NCBI GenBank assembly: GCA_016748015.1
Contig: JAAOMT010000639.1
Span: forward strand, 76,911-140,910
Length of the DNA: 64,000 nt
Direction of reading: 5' to 3'
Source of the DNA: Geosiphon pyriformis
Lineage: Eukaryota > Glomeromycota > Glomeromycetes > Archaeosporales > Geosiphonaceae
Made by a program: the position numbers and the translations under genes. Of this stretch, positions 22,652-34,164 are shown one piece after another. Position 1 is the stretch's first letter. Each line of letters starts with the position of its first letter. The notes beneath the pieces are model-generated. The model did not search any database. It worked only from the letters and a program-made list of their open reading frames with translations, and had not been told where the DNA came from.

Positions 22652-23530
22652 ACATGGTAAATGCAAATTTCTGTGGTGATTTTAATATGAATAAAACTTT
22701 TAGTATTTGACATCTCAATAACAAGATCTGTTTTGGATACATCAGCTTAATATTGGCAATACTTTGGTTGTATTTCATAAAGGCACTGCACCATTACTTG
22801 TTAATGGCTAAAAGAAAAAGAATATATAATCTAAGATATTTAAGTATTATTTATATCTGATATAAAATGCTGGAGGACTCTAATCACATGTTATTTTGTG
22901 CTTATAACAGCAGTATTAGGAAAGGGTTATTATCTAATGCTGTTCTGAAATAGAATATGTTGCTGGGTGTTTTTGCTAAGGAAAATGTGGTTGTTTGGTC
23001 TTTAAGTAGGGCTGTTTTGTCTATTGATTTATACATGACATTGGTTAAAGGATTTGTGTTAAAAAGTTGGATGGCTAATATAATATACTGTTTGGGCACT
23101 AATTTTAAAGATGGTTTAATGATTGTTAAATTAGTCTATTGTTTTATTGAAGATCACAGATCTGTCATTTGGTTGCTTGCAGCCAAGTTGAGATCCTATT
23201 ATAAGAAGCATAATTTTTTGTCCCATAATGGGTTTTTTGTTTCTTTAATATCTGGTTTGTTATCTTTGTGGTCTCCTGGAATGATTCACAGTTTTGATAT
23301 TAAATTGAGTATTCATGTTTGTTTTGGATTGTATTTTTGTCTGTTCAGATTGAATTTTGGTTTTTTGAATAATGTTTTTATAGTGAATAGTTATGTAGTG
23401 CTGTCTTGATTGGTCTGAATGGGTAATTATATGTAAAAAAAGCATGAACCATGCTTAATTTAGGATCTAATTTGATTTTATATACTTAGATAGTGGTTGG
23501 ACTACATTCATTAAACTTAATAATAATAAT
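22652..23530 (+). mobile_element. LINE L1: 5'-truncated, C-terminal part
   Basis: Coding remnants read ALHHYLLMAKRKRIYNLRY, then a Cys/His segment (LEDSNHMLFCAY) and a 150-residue open frame (22957-23409) containing KSWMANIIYCLG and AAKLRSYYKKHN. The same C-terminal layout occurs in L2 and L3, which also carry the RNase H upstream. It ends with an AT-rich 3' UTR and a (taa)n tail at about 23517-23533, typical of LINE 3' ends. It starts exactly at the E3 LTR end, consistent with 5' truncation on insertion or later loss. Confidence 0.7.
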
Positions 23531-25924
23531 AAAATTATATATATTAGTTATTTTATTTTTAATAATATATAATAAGATTTTTTAAAGCAAAAATTAATAC
23601 AATAATATTAATTTTTTTTCTGTTATTTTTTATATTGGTGTATTATTTTTTGTTGATAATATAAACTATTTTTTTATCTTTAAATTTTCTTATTGCTTTT
23701 TGAAAAAATAATAATTAAATTATTAATAAAGTTAATTTACTTATTAAGTTAAATTATTTTTTTATTATTTATATTATTATACAATATTATATTTTTTGTT
23801 ATTTATTAATATATTATATTTAATTCTAATAGTTTTTAATATTAATTAAGCTTAATTTAAATAATCTGAATAATTTTATATCAATATAACTTAATAAAAA
23901 TTGCTAAAAATACAAAAAAAAACTTAATAAGATAATTTAAATAAAAGTAATTTATGTTAATTAATAACTTAAATTTTTATTAATAATAATATATTTTAGC
24001 AATTTTTTACAAATATCAGTATGTTTATTATATATAAAAACATAATCAGAAAGCTTTATTTTAATATAATATAAATACTAAATATTAAGATAAAATTTAT
24101 TATAAAGTTATTTTTTAATTATAATTAATAGTTATTTATATATTGCTTTTATTATACAAATATATAAATCAGTTAAAAATTTACTTATAAAACCAAACAA
24201 CATGTGTAAATTAGAATGTTATATTATTAAAGTCTGTATTTAATTTATATTTTTAAATAAAAAATATTAATTATCTTTAAACTAAGTCTAATTTTTCAAT
24301 AAATACAACACATATTTATGTATATATTATATATAAAATAATAAATATTATTAAATATTATAATATTATTTATTAAAATAAATTATTTTTAAATAAAAGC
24401 AAAAATAAAAATAAATAAAATAGCAGTCTTATTAATAAGTATATCTGTTTAATTATTATTTTTAATATTCAAATTATTTTTAATTTTTGACTAAATAATT
24501 AAAACATTTTTTAAAATAATTAAATTAATTATATAACTTTTTTTAGTAACAATTACAAAAATTAAGTAAAACCAAATTAAGTTTAAAATTAAATATATTT
24601 AAAACAGCTTAATTATATAAATAGATTATTATTTTAATAGAAATTAAAATACACTTAAAAGTAAAAATAATAGCTTATAATTTAATTAATATTAAAAAAA
24701 CCAAACTATATATCTTAATATTAATATTTAAATTCAAAAAAAAAATTATTATTTTATAAATAATTTCAGATAAATTCAAATTTTTTAAAGACTTATTTAT
24801 ATAAACATTAATAAAATTAAACCATACTTTCTAAAAACACATTTGCAATTTTAAAAAATTACTTAAACCAAAAATATTACAATAATAAAATTTACAAACC
24901 AAAACAAATTTAACAAAAACCAAACTATTAATTTACATAAATTTAATAATCAAAATAAACTAATATAATATTAAATTTTTAAGATTCAATTTTTTTTTAG
25001 TTAAAAAGTTTTTTAAAATAAAATATTATTATACTTATTCAAAAATTTTTTATTAGAAACTATTTTAAAATGTTTTAAAAAATAAATCACATTATAATAC
25101 AAAAAAATATTTTAATATATTAGATATAAAAAACAATTAATATTTTAAAATACACTAGACAAATTATTTACAAAAAAAATTTCACAATTAAAATTTTTTT
25201 TTATTATATTAATTAAAAAATTGTTAATTAAATTAATTTTTAACTTAACAAAAAATTGCAATAAGTTTTTAGAATCTAACCAAAAATTTGCAAATCTAAA
25301 TATTAATAATCAAATAAATAGCCAAAAATACCAATAATATTAAAAAAAGCAACAACTAATAATATTTTTTTTTAGCTTGTATTTGTTTAAAAAACTTTAA
25401 ATTACACCAAAAATAATAATACAAAGCTTTATTTAAAAAATTTTTAAGCAAATTAATTTTTAATTTTAAAATTTTTTTTATTATAATTTATTATGAGCTT
25501 TGCCAAGCTATTTTTAATAACATTTTAATATTTTATTTACAATATACACTTTTTAAAACAAAACTGAACTAAAATCAAAAATTAATAATAAACTGTAAAG
25601 TAATAGAAACTAAATATGAAAAGTATTTATTTAAGACTGTTTTTTTAATATTAAATTAAAAAAAAATTAATATTAGAATATATTTTAATTATATTAAACT
25701 TGAATAATTTTTTTATAATCAAAAAAAGATTTAAATACAAGACTTTTTTTTTACTATAAAAATTGACAAATTACTAATAAAAAATACATTTTTAATTTAT
25801 TAATTGATCAAAATAGTTACTGTTTTATTATTATTAATTAAAATATTATTAATCTCAAAAAATTCATTTATAATATTCAAAATAAATTAAGTAAAAATTT
25901 AATTATTTTTAATTTAAATTATAT
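23531..25924. other. Hyper-AT sequence without recognisable genes
   Basis: About 2.4 kb composed almost entirely of A and T runs, with virtually no CpG. No ORF of meaningful length and no recognisable domain in six frames. It is probably very old transposon sequence decayed beyond recognition, given its position between L1 and E4. Confidence 0.6.
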
Positions 25925-26919
25925 TATTAACAAAAACATTATTATAAGTAAACTTGATAGGATAATAATATAACTTTTGGTGTTTATAATTTAATAATAA
26001 GAGCCAATTGAATATTAATATAATAGTTTTTTTAATTAAGTTAGTTATTAGTCTTTAAAGATTTTTTTGTTTAAAATTATATCTGTTAAGTTTTTTTGTT
26101 ATAAGACAAATTTTAGTTTTTTTAATTGTGTTGTTTTTATTATATTTTTTTTTAAGCTAGTAAATACAGTTATTAGAGTCTAACATTGGTTTTTTATTCT
26201 TTTGGTAATTAATAAAATAAAATTAATATTTAAATCTAAAGAAAACTTTTTTTTTTACCAGGCTATTATGAAGTTTATTTTCAACCAGTTAATTTTCAAT
26301 ATTATTACTCTAAAAAAAAAAAAATTAAGAAAAAAAAAATTAATTAAGAAAAAAAAATAGAAAGAATAAAAGAAATTAGTATTATTAATTATCATAATTA
26401 AGAACAATTGGTTTAAGTTGTTAGAATTTCAATACTGTTTTATGTTAATATTATTTAATCTAAAATAAATATAATAGAGACAATTAATTCGATTTTAATA
26501 ATTAAAATAAAAAAAATTTATTAAATTGGTTTAAATATATATATATAATAAAGTTAATTTTTTTGGTTAAGATTAAGATATTTTAAAAGTAAAATAATTC
26601 TTGTTTTTTTTTGCTTTTTTTTTTTTTTGTTAAAACTACTTATTTTTTATACATATTTTTTAGTTCTATAAGATTGTTTTTAATTATTTGTTATTTTTAA
26701 CTATTACTTACTATTTTTATTATTGATTTATTTTTTTATACTTTAATTAGTTATCTTATATTATAACTAGTTATTTTGTGCTATTTTATGTTATTGTATA
26801 TTTTTTTGTATTATTCTAAATTATTTTATATTTTTTTGTATTATCATGTTTTTTCTGTGTTATTATGTATTAATCACGTTTTTTTAATAGTTTTAGATTG
26901 GTTTTTTATTTAAGTAACA
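25925..26919 (-). repeat. E4 3' LTR (left edge approximate)
   Basis: The right edge is clear: the minus strand reads a polypurine run, then taatgttac, equivalent to the E2 junction aataa/TGTTAT. The interior carries ttaccaggctatta (26257-26272) and a block matching the E2 LTR around 13590-13640. The left edge near 25925 is inferred by alignment with the E3 LTR end. Confidence 0.6.
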
Positions 26920-26936
26920 TTATTTTTTTTTAAAAT

Positions 26937-27530
26937 TAAGCTCTTGCAAAATCGTATATATCTTTAAAAATTGGTTTTTCAATATAATATTCAATTATTG
27001 TGTTTTGTATTGCTTTTTGTAGTTTTTTAAACTAAAAATTTGTTATTTGTCTTATGTTATTAACTGTAATAGACTTCAATAAATTGTCTAATAATATGAC
27101 TAAACAATATTTAAATACTAAATATAATTAATATGTTTCATAGTTTCTTTGTTAAATATTTAATATCTATATATAGTGTTTATAAGTTTAGTCTTTTATT
27201 AATTTTAAAAAACCAGTATATTAATAGAAGTTTTTTTTTCTATATTTTAAAAATTTTAGAAGTCTATTTTTTTGTGTTTGGTTTTATAGCTAAGTTGTTT
27301 AAGGCTTTTTTAATTTTTTTAAACATTTAAATATACATAATTTTTTTTTCTTAATTTTTTGTAAAAATAGAAACATTTAGTTCTAATTAAACTTTTGTTT
27401 ACTTTTTTTTTGTCCATATTTTTGTATTGTATTTCTTTTTTATCAATTGTAATTTCTATTGGTATTGTAGATTGTTGAATTATTTTAAATAGTTGTTATA
27501 AAAATTTCAAAATTTTGTCTAAAAAGTTTA
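26937..27530 (-). pseudogene. E4 ORF3 remnant
   Basis: On the minus strand near 27530-27425 the frame reads DKILKFL, stop, QLFKIIQQSTIPIEITIDKK, aligning residue by residue with the E2 ORF3 N-terminus (DQILQLLKQLFNTIQQS, EITIDKK). The 3' end near 26937 keeps the gcaagagcttaat box before the polypurine tract. The middle is too decayed to read continuously. This is the fourth copy of ORF3 in the window. Confidence 0.55.
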
Positions 27531-30201
27531 TACTAAGAGTGTTATTAATTTTTATTTTATTTTTTTGGTATTTATATATCTATTTTATGTAATTTAAATT
27601 TTTGTATATAAGTTGTGTTTAATAATAATAATTAGTTTTAGATTTTGTAGTATATCTTCAAATCTGATTAATAAAATTTGTGTTTTTAGTTAAAATATAA
27701 ATAATAACAATTTTTGGGTTATGTAATAAAGTTTTAAATAATTTTTATGTGTAATTTCTTTAAAATTTTTTTTTTTAATCATAGTTTGTAAGCTTCATTG
27801 CTCAGAATTTTGTATATGTAAAATAATCTGTTTTATTTTAAGTTAAATTTTCTATTTTATTGTTTTTTAGTTTTAGTATAATATAATAATACTTGATCTC
27901 CAATTTTGAATTTAATTAATTGATTTGGTAAACAATTATTATGTCTTTTTTTTTGTTATTTTTAAAAGCTATTAATATTATTAACTGCTGTTCTATAATT
28001 GTTTTTTAATGTTTTTATAACTTGGTATATTTTTTGGTATAGAATAACTTTAAAGTTTTCTTTAGTAATTGTTTTTGTTAAAAAAGAAGACATTTTAGTT
28101 TAATAAACAGTATGGCTTTTTTTTATAAACTAGTTTAAATAATGTAAATTAGATAGTATTTTGCTTTAATATTCTATATGTAATTAATACAAAAAATATA
28201 AATAAGTCCTATTTTTGCATATTTTTGTAACTTATTTTTATTAATGTTTTATATAATATTTGGTTAAATTGTTCTATCAATTCATTTGTTTAAAGATAAT
28301 ATAAGAATAACAAAAGTTGTTTTATTTTAAATTATTGGCTTAATTTTACTAAAGTATTATTAACAAAGTGAATTTTTTAATTAGATAATAATCTTTTTGA
28401 GTATTTATGTTTATAGATTAAATCTTGATATATAAACTCAATTATTGTTTTGGCATTTGCAACTAAAATGGCTTGGGCTTTTGGTTATTTTATAAAATAA
28501 TCTATAGCTATTACAATATATTAATTTTCTTTTGTAATGATTAAAAAAGATTTAATTAAATTAATTCTATTTCTTTTAAATAAATTTTTAATTAAAATAG
28601 ATTAAAATAATTCTGTTATTCTGGTTTCTCTTTTTTTTTGACAGAAGTCATATTTAAGAACATACTCAAAGATATTCTTATATATTGTTAACTAATAATA
28701 TAAATTAATTGTTTTTTTTAAGATAGTATTTTTGTTAAAGTGTTCTACTATTGAATCAGAATACATATTAAACAAAACAATTTTTTTTCTTTATTTTTTA
28801 TAACTTTTTGTAATGTAATATGGTTTTGATATTATTAATAATATAATTAATTATTGTAAATAAGATAATTTTGAGTTTGTTTTTATATAATACTTTGTTT
28901 TTGTTAAAATAGTTTTTTTTAATTAAAGTATTAACAGATATTAATATAATTATTAATAAATAGTTGTGTTTATTAATATGAAATTAAATTTGAGTTATTT
29001 TTAATAAGCTATTAACATTGGTGTTTTTAACTCTTTTTTTATAATGTATTTTGTATAAGAATTGCTGTAAATAAGTATTTTATATTGTATACTTTTCTTT
29101 AAATTGTGGTTTGTTAAGTAACCAAATAAGTTTTTTGTAATTAATATATAGATTAAATGATTAACAAAGATAATATCTCCAGTTTTGTATAGCTTAGTAA
29201 ATAGTAAAATATTTTAAATTTATAGTACTGTATATTTTTTCGGCTGTATTAGTGCTTTTATTAATATAAATAACTAGATGTTCTCTATTATCTGGCTCAA
29301 TTTGAAATAAAACTGTTCTAAGAGCATTTTTCAATGCATCAATAGCTATAATAAACTATTTGTTCAAGTATATTAAAATTGGAATTTTAATAAGTTAATA
29401 TTTAAAGTAATTAAAAGTTTTTTGCTATTTAGTTTTTTATATATATAACACATATTTTAAGAATAAATAATAAAAAAATTTAACAATATTAAAGAACTTT
29501 TTAATAAAGTAGTGGTAATATTTAACAAATTTTAAAAATTTTTGTAGTTTACAAAAATTAATTAAGGCAGAAAAATTTTTAATTTTTTAAACTTTATTTG
29601 AAACTGATTTTATTCTATTTTTTTTAATAGTGTGTTATAAAATTTTAGTTTAGTTTTTTCAAAAAAACATTTGTTAAAGTTAAGTTTTAATTCTGCATTT
29701 TAGAAATAATTAAAAACTTGTTAAAAGTAGAGTAAATGATCATTAAATGTTTTTAAAAACATATTGGTATTATCTAAGTAGACAATAGCTGATTTCTATA
29801 GAAGTCTCTTATATATAACATTTATTAAGTATTAAAAAGTGACAAGAATATTGCAAAATTTAAAAAGTATTATATTAAACTCAAAATTTCTATTTTAGAT
29901 GATAAAAGCTATTTTTTTTTTGTCAATTCACTTTATTTTGATTTGCTAATATCTGTTGGTTAAGTTTAATAACAAAAACTATTTCTTGTTTTTTAAATTG
30001 TCTAGAATTTTTTAAATTAAAAGAATTAAATAGCCATTTTTTTAGATAATAGTATTAAGTTTTTAATAATTAACACAAAAACAGATTTTTTCATTTTTTT
30101 TTATAACTAAAATAATAGGTAAAGATTATAAGCTTAATGATTTTTTATTAGGCCATTGTTTAATATTTGCTGTATTTTTTGTTTAATTAAATTATTTCTA
30201 T
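27531..30201 (-). pseudogene. E4 integrase and RT/RNase H remnants
   Basis: Integrase is visible near 28610-28690, where the minus strand reads a segment equivalent to E2 YKDIFEYVLNCDLCQQKG, with both zinc Cys lost. Weaker matches extend through 27780-28800. RT matches occur at 30070-30200 (LIKQKIQQILN and KKSLSL). GC content is so low that most codons are Asn, Lys, Ile, Phe or Tyr. No function can remain. Confidence 0.6.
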
Positions 30202-30920
30202 TATTATTAGAAGTTTTTGGTCTTTTTTTTAGACTGTTGTTAATATTAGTTTGCTGTTTAATTTATATTTATTGAAAGCTAGTAAACTTTTAATAACTGA
30301 ATTTATTTTCAAATTATCTTTTATAATTTGAACTGCTGGAGTTATAAATAGAATAATCAATTCTGTGCCAATTATTTTGTAGTTACTTTGTAATAAAAAT
30401 CAATTCTTTCTTAGAAATTGCTTATTTAGAAGCTTACTAAAAATGTGTAATTACTTTGTTATAAAAGTCAATTCTTTTACAGAAATTTTGTCTGTAAGTT
30501 ACTTTAATAATTATAATAAAAAAAATAAATAAATAAAAAAAATGTAAAAAAATTAGAATTTTGTTAAAGAAATCGTTTTCTATCTAGGTTTGAAGTTACT
30601 AATAATTTACTAAAATTGGTAGCTAATCAATTTCAAAATATTAGTTAAGTTTTAAAAAATATTAAGTGCAATTATTTTAAAAATTGATTTTTAAAGTATT
30701 TTTTTTTGAATTGTACTAATAAGAATAAATTTCAAGTAAAATATCTATAGTAAGATATATTTTTTCAAAAAAAAAAGCTTTTTTTTTATACAATTTGTTA
30801 TAATACTAGTCTATGAACTTGAACTTTTTTTGTTATCATTTTAACAAATTAATAATATTTTAATAGACTATTAACTATTTTGGCAAATCTTTACAAGTTT
30901 TGGTGATTTCTTAACTGTTA
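30202..30920 (-). repeat. E8 LTR, left copy
   Basis: Direct repeat partner of 32397-33170. It contains an internal duplication of tagttactttg…taaaagtcaatt (near 30380 and 30450), also present in the other copy. The right border is approximate because similarity fades in U3. Confidence 0.6.
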
Positions 30921-32396
30921 TATAGTTTAAAGCATTGTGTAATTTGCTTATCTGAACTTTTATTTATACAAATCAAATTATTAATTAAATAATAATTTTT
31001 GATAATTTTGATTAAATAATAAGTAATAGTTTAAATAATGATAATATATGCTAATTAATAATAGAAATTATAAAAGTAATTTCATGTTAATTAATGCTAA
31101 AATTCTATTAATAATATTATTTAAAATAATTTAATAAACTTATTGTTTAATAGATCTGGTATTTTTAGTATTAATTTTATGTTTTACAATATTAGTATAT
31201 CTGAATTTATTTTTATTAACAAAGATATTAGCATATTAGTTTAAAAAATTTTTGATTTGTATTTGTTAAAAAGTATTTAAATTTCTTAAATTGAGTTTAT
31301 TAATTTTTTTATAGTAAATAAATAGCTTTTTTTGGTATGTTTTATATTTAAAATGTAATATTACAGAACAGAAACAGTTATATAAAATCAAAAATAAATT
31401 GTGGTTTTTTGGAATTTTAAATATTTATAGTAATAGAACCAATAAAAGTTTTTTTAAAAATTTTAATGATATTTTATATAAAATTATAGATAAAAATTTT
31501 GAAATGTTTATGAATTTTGGCAAATATATAAAAATTTGCAATATTTATTGTTATCAGTAGAATTTAGTTAATAATTAACATAAAATTATTCTTATAATTT
31601 TTATCATAATTAGCATATATTATTACTAATTTAATTTATTATTTATTATTTAATTAAATTATTATAATATCTTTATCTAATTAATAATCCAATTTGTATA
31701 ATATACCAATATAACCAAATACAATAATTAAATTATGCAATAAATCAAACTCTGTAATATTTAAAAATTTGGTTAGATTGTTATATTAAATTTTTTAGTA
31801 ATATAAAGTTTTTTGGTCTTAAAAAACAGATTAATAGTAATTTAGTATTTAACTTTAACCAAAAAAAGCTAAGAAAAATGTAATTAAAAGTAATAGTTTA
31901 GAACTGGCTTTTTATTTAAGTGTTTACAAGTATTAAAAAATTGTTTTTGGCATATTAAATATTGTATAAATTAGTTAATTGTTTTTTTTTTTGCTTTTTT
32001 TGTTTGTTTCAAGTTCAGACTTAAGTTTAAGAATAAATTGTAAATTAACAGAATATTTATTTTTACAAAATTTGATAATATTATAATCAAATTTTTTAAA
32101 ATAAATAGTGTAATTATCAGTATTAATATTTTCTAAGTCTTTATTTAAGTAATAAATAAGATTTTTAAGAAAATTTTATTTGATTTTTGTAATATTATAG
32201 TTTTCAAAAAAGTAATTGTTGATTTGGTTTTTGATGTATTAAAAAAGTGTTTTCTTAAAAGCTGTAATTCTGTTTTGGATTTCAAATTATTGTTTACAAT
32301 GAATATAAATTAACTAATAGTATTATAGAATTGTTATGTCTAATATGGTTGCTACTTTGAAATTGTTGTTGTGTTAATTCATAAGAAAACACTAAA

Positions 32397-33170
32397 TATT
32401 ACCAGAGGTTTTTGGTTTTTTTTCCTGAATTTTGTTAATGTCATTCTGTTGGTAATTTTTGATTATTAAAAGCTGTTAAATTTCTGATAACTGAATTTAT
32501 CTTTAAATTATTTTCTATAATTTGAATTGCTAAATTTATAAGTAAAATAACCAATTTTATGCCAATTATTTATATAGTTATTTTGCAGTAAAAGTCAACT
32601 CTTTTTTAAAAAATGCTCATCTGAAAGCTTACTAAAAATATGTAGTTACTTTGTTGTAAAAGTTAACTTTTTTACAAGAATTTTGTTTTTAAGTTACCTT
32701 AATATATATAATAATAATAAAAATAAAAAAAATGTAAAAGAAAAAAAATTTATTAGAGAAATTTTTTTCTGTTTAGATTTGGAGTTACTAATAGATTTAT
32801 TAAATTAGTAACTAATTAATTTTAAAATATTAATTAAAAATTGGGAAATTTTAAGCAAAAATAATTAAAATTTTGTTTTAAATATAGTTTTTATTAGATT
32901 AATTTGTATAGATATTTAAGGAAAATATTTCTAATGAAGATAAATTCTAGCTAAAATACATTTCAAAGAGAGAAGCTTTTTTTTTATATAATTTGTTATA
33001 GTACTAGTCTATAAACTTGCACTTTTCTCTTTGCTATTATTTCAACAAACTAAAAATACATTTTGGTAAACTACAAGTTGTTTCTACAAACTATAAATTA
33101 TTTTGGTAAACTATTTAATTATTTTATGAAATTTTACAAATTTTGATAAATCTTTACTAGCACAAATCTT
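32397..33170 (-). repeat. E8 LTR, right copy
   Basis: Direct repeat partner of 30202-30920. It carries a U3-like array of ttttggtaaacta units near 33060-33115. The right border is set where similarity to the left copy ends and is approximate. Confidence 0.6.
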
Positions 33171-33174
33171 CTCG

Positions 33175-33450
33175 ATTACTTAGCAAAAAACCAGAGTAAT
33201 TACTTTAATAACATAGACAACAATAAAAATGGTTTTAAATTCACCAAGAAAAAAACTGCTAAAAACAAAGACACAAAAGAAATAACAACAACATATATTG
33301 CAAAAATTACAGAATTCACAGGAAAAAATATTGACATTAGCTTTTAAGAATGACTTGACAGAGTATCAAAAACAGAAGATGCAAATAGATAAAATGCAGC
33401 AAGAATGCTAAAAACAATTCTCTACTTTTTCCAGAGAACAGCGTGATTAC
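33175..33450 (+). pseudogene. Gypsy gag fragment joined to host gene
   Basis: The plus strand reads YIAKITEFTGKNIDISF and then NAARMLKTILYFFQRTA, matching the Gag core of E3 (APIAKLEKFTGKKNN, and MQTILYFLQDTAN). Stops interrupt it. It ends at about 33450 against exon C of the lipase-like pseudogene, so an insertion or rearrangement removed the 3' part of that gene. It is not continuous with E8 or E4, which lie on the other strand. Confidence 0.65.
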
Positions 33451-34164
33451 TATTGGTACTGTTTTATATGTAACGACGAGTTTTAATTCTGCGTAAACGG
33501 CGTAAACTGATTTTGAAATGGTTGAGAAATTAAGAAATAATTCAAATAGAAAAAACAAAAACAAAAAGTAACACTTACTTCCACTCCTTCCAAACCCGGT
33601 AAATGTAAAATGTTTCGTATCATAAGCAGTAGTTTTTAAAAAAACTTCTATTATGCAGAGAAACCTTTTTTGACATTTCAACCAAGTTTTAAACTCCATC
33701 TCAGCTACTAATCCACCTGGTACCTGTAGATAAGGAACAGAAATTGGCTTGTCTGCAATTCAACTTGTGTATGCTTTTTCATAAGTATTAAAAGTCCATA
33801 TGATTTGTTGTGAACTTGAGCCTTTTGGGGTTCCCACTAAAATTTAAAAATATTATAATTTTCTAGGTTTCAATTTTTAATCACAATTGAAAGCTAATTT
33901 TTCTTGCTTATTCTTAAGACATGCAGCTTGAGTTGCATGATAGGCATGGTTTGTCAGCATTCCGAGGACTTGTTAATCTGTTACCAAAATTTCATCAAAT
34001 TCTTCAAGCGATTGATTTTTAAGTATATGAATATTCAAGGGGTCGTGATCAAGTTTAAGATTGTTATTTATTTTCTCAGTGGCAGGATTCACCAGTGAAC
34101 CTGATAGCATATAGGTCAATATTAAGAAGAGCAGACACCACCAAAAAATTTTCAAATTTTTCAT
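33450..34164 (-). pseudogene. Class-3-lipase-like protein, secreted, truncated with two stops
   Basis: Exon A 34164-33885, exon B 33836-33579, exon C 33506 to about 33450. Introns of 48 and 72 bp have GT-AG ends and keep phase. The start MKNLKIFWWCLLFLILTYML looks like a signal peptide or anchor. The body has VLGMLTNHAYHATQAACL, VPYLQVPGGLV, then FTFTGFGRSG followed by IYAVYAELKLVV, resembling the nucleophile-elbow region of class-3 lipases, although GFGRSG is not the usual GHSLG. In-frame stops after ILVTD (33973-33975) and after KAYTS, plus loss of the 3' end to a gag fragment, mark a pseudogene. Family assignment is moderate. Confidence 0.5.

Larger units (their letters stand above)
25925..30201 (-). 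mobile_element. E4: ancient, strongly decayed Ty3/gypsy copy related to E2
   Basis: Minus-strand copy recognised by aligning with E2: LTR (about 25925-26919), ORF3, integrase and RT. Examples: caggctattatgaag at about 26262 mirrors the LTR block agcctggtaaaa; caattggtttaagttgtt near 26409 mirrors an E2 LTR segment; and the segment at 30070-30180 reads KKSLSLQSLPIILVIKKN against E2 KKSLSLWSSPVVLVTKKN. It stops inside RT at 30201, where E8 begins. Confidence 0.75.
30202..33170 (-). mobile_element. E8: short LTR element (LTR pair with about 1.5 kb between)
   Basis: Two direct repeats of roughly 720-770 bp (30202-30920 and 32397-33170) start alike (tattattagaagtttttgg and tattaccagaggtttttgg) and share long blocks such as agcttactaaaaatatgtag. 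The right copy is preceded by actaaa, the decayed PBS-side sequence seen at E5 (gcactaaatgtt). The interior has no RT or integrase. A Lys/Asn-rich minus-strand frame near 32020-32300 could be a Gag N-terminus. The layout fits a deletion derivative or TRIM/LARD-like element. Right borders are approximate. Confidence 0.6.

Noticed and set aside
23260-23445. Minus-strand 61-residue ORF within LINE L1
   Set aside because: It is antisense to the LINE C-terminal frame, which matches L2 and L3 in layout.
33337-33699. A 120-residue minus-strand ORF across the lipase region
   Set aside because: It reads through two splice sites and into the gag fragment. Only its first part is exon B of the pseudogene; the rest is intron and antisense transposon.
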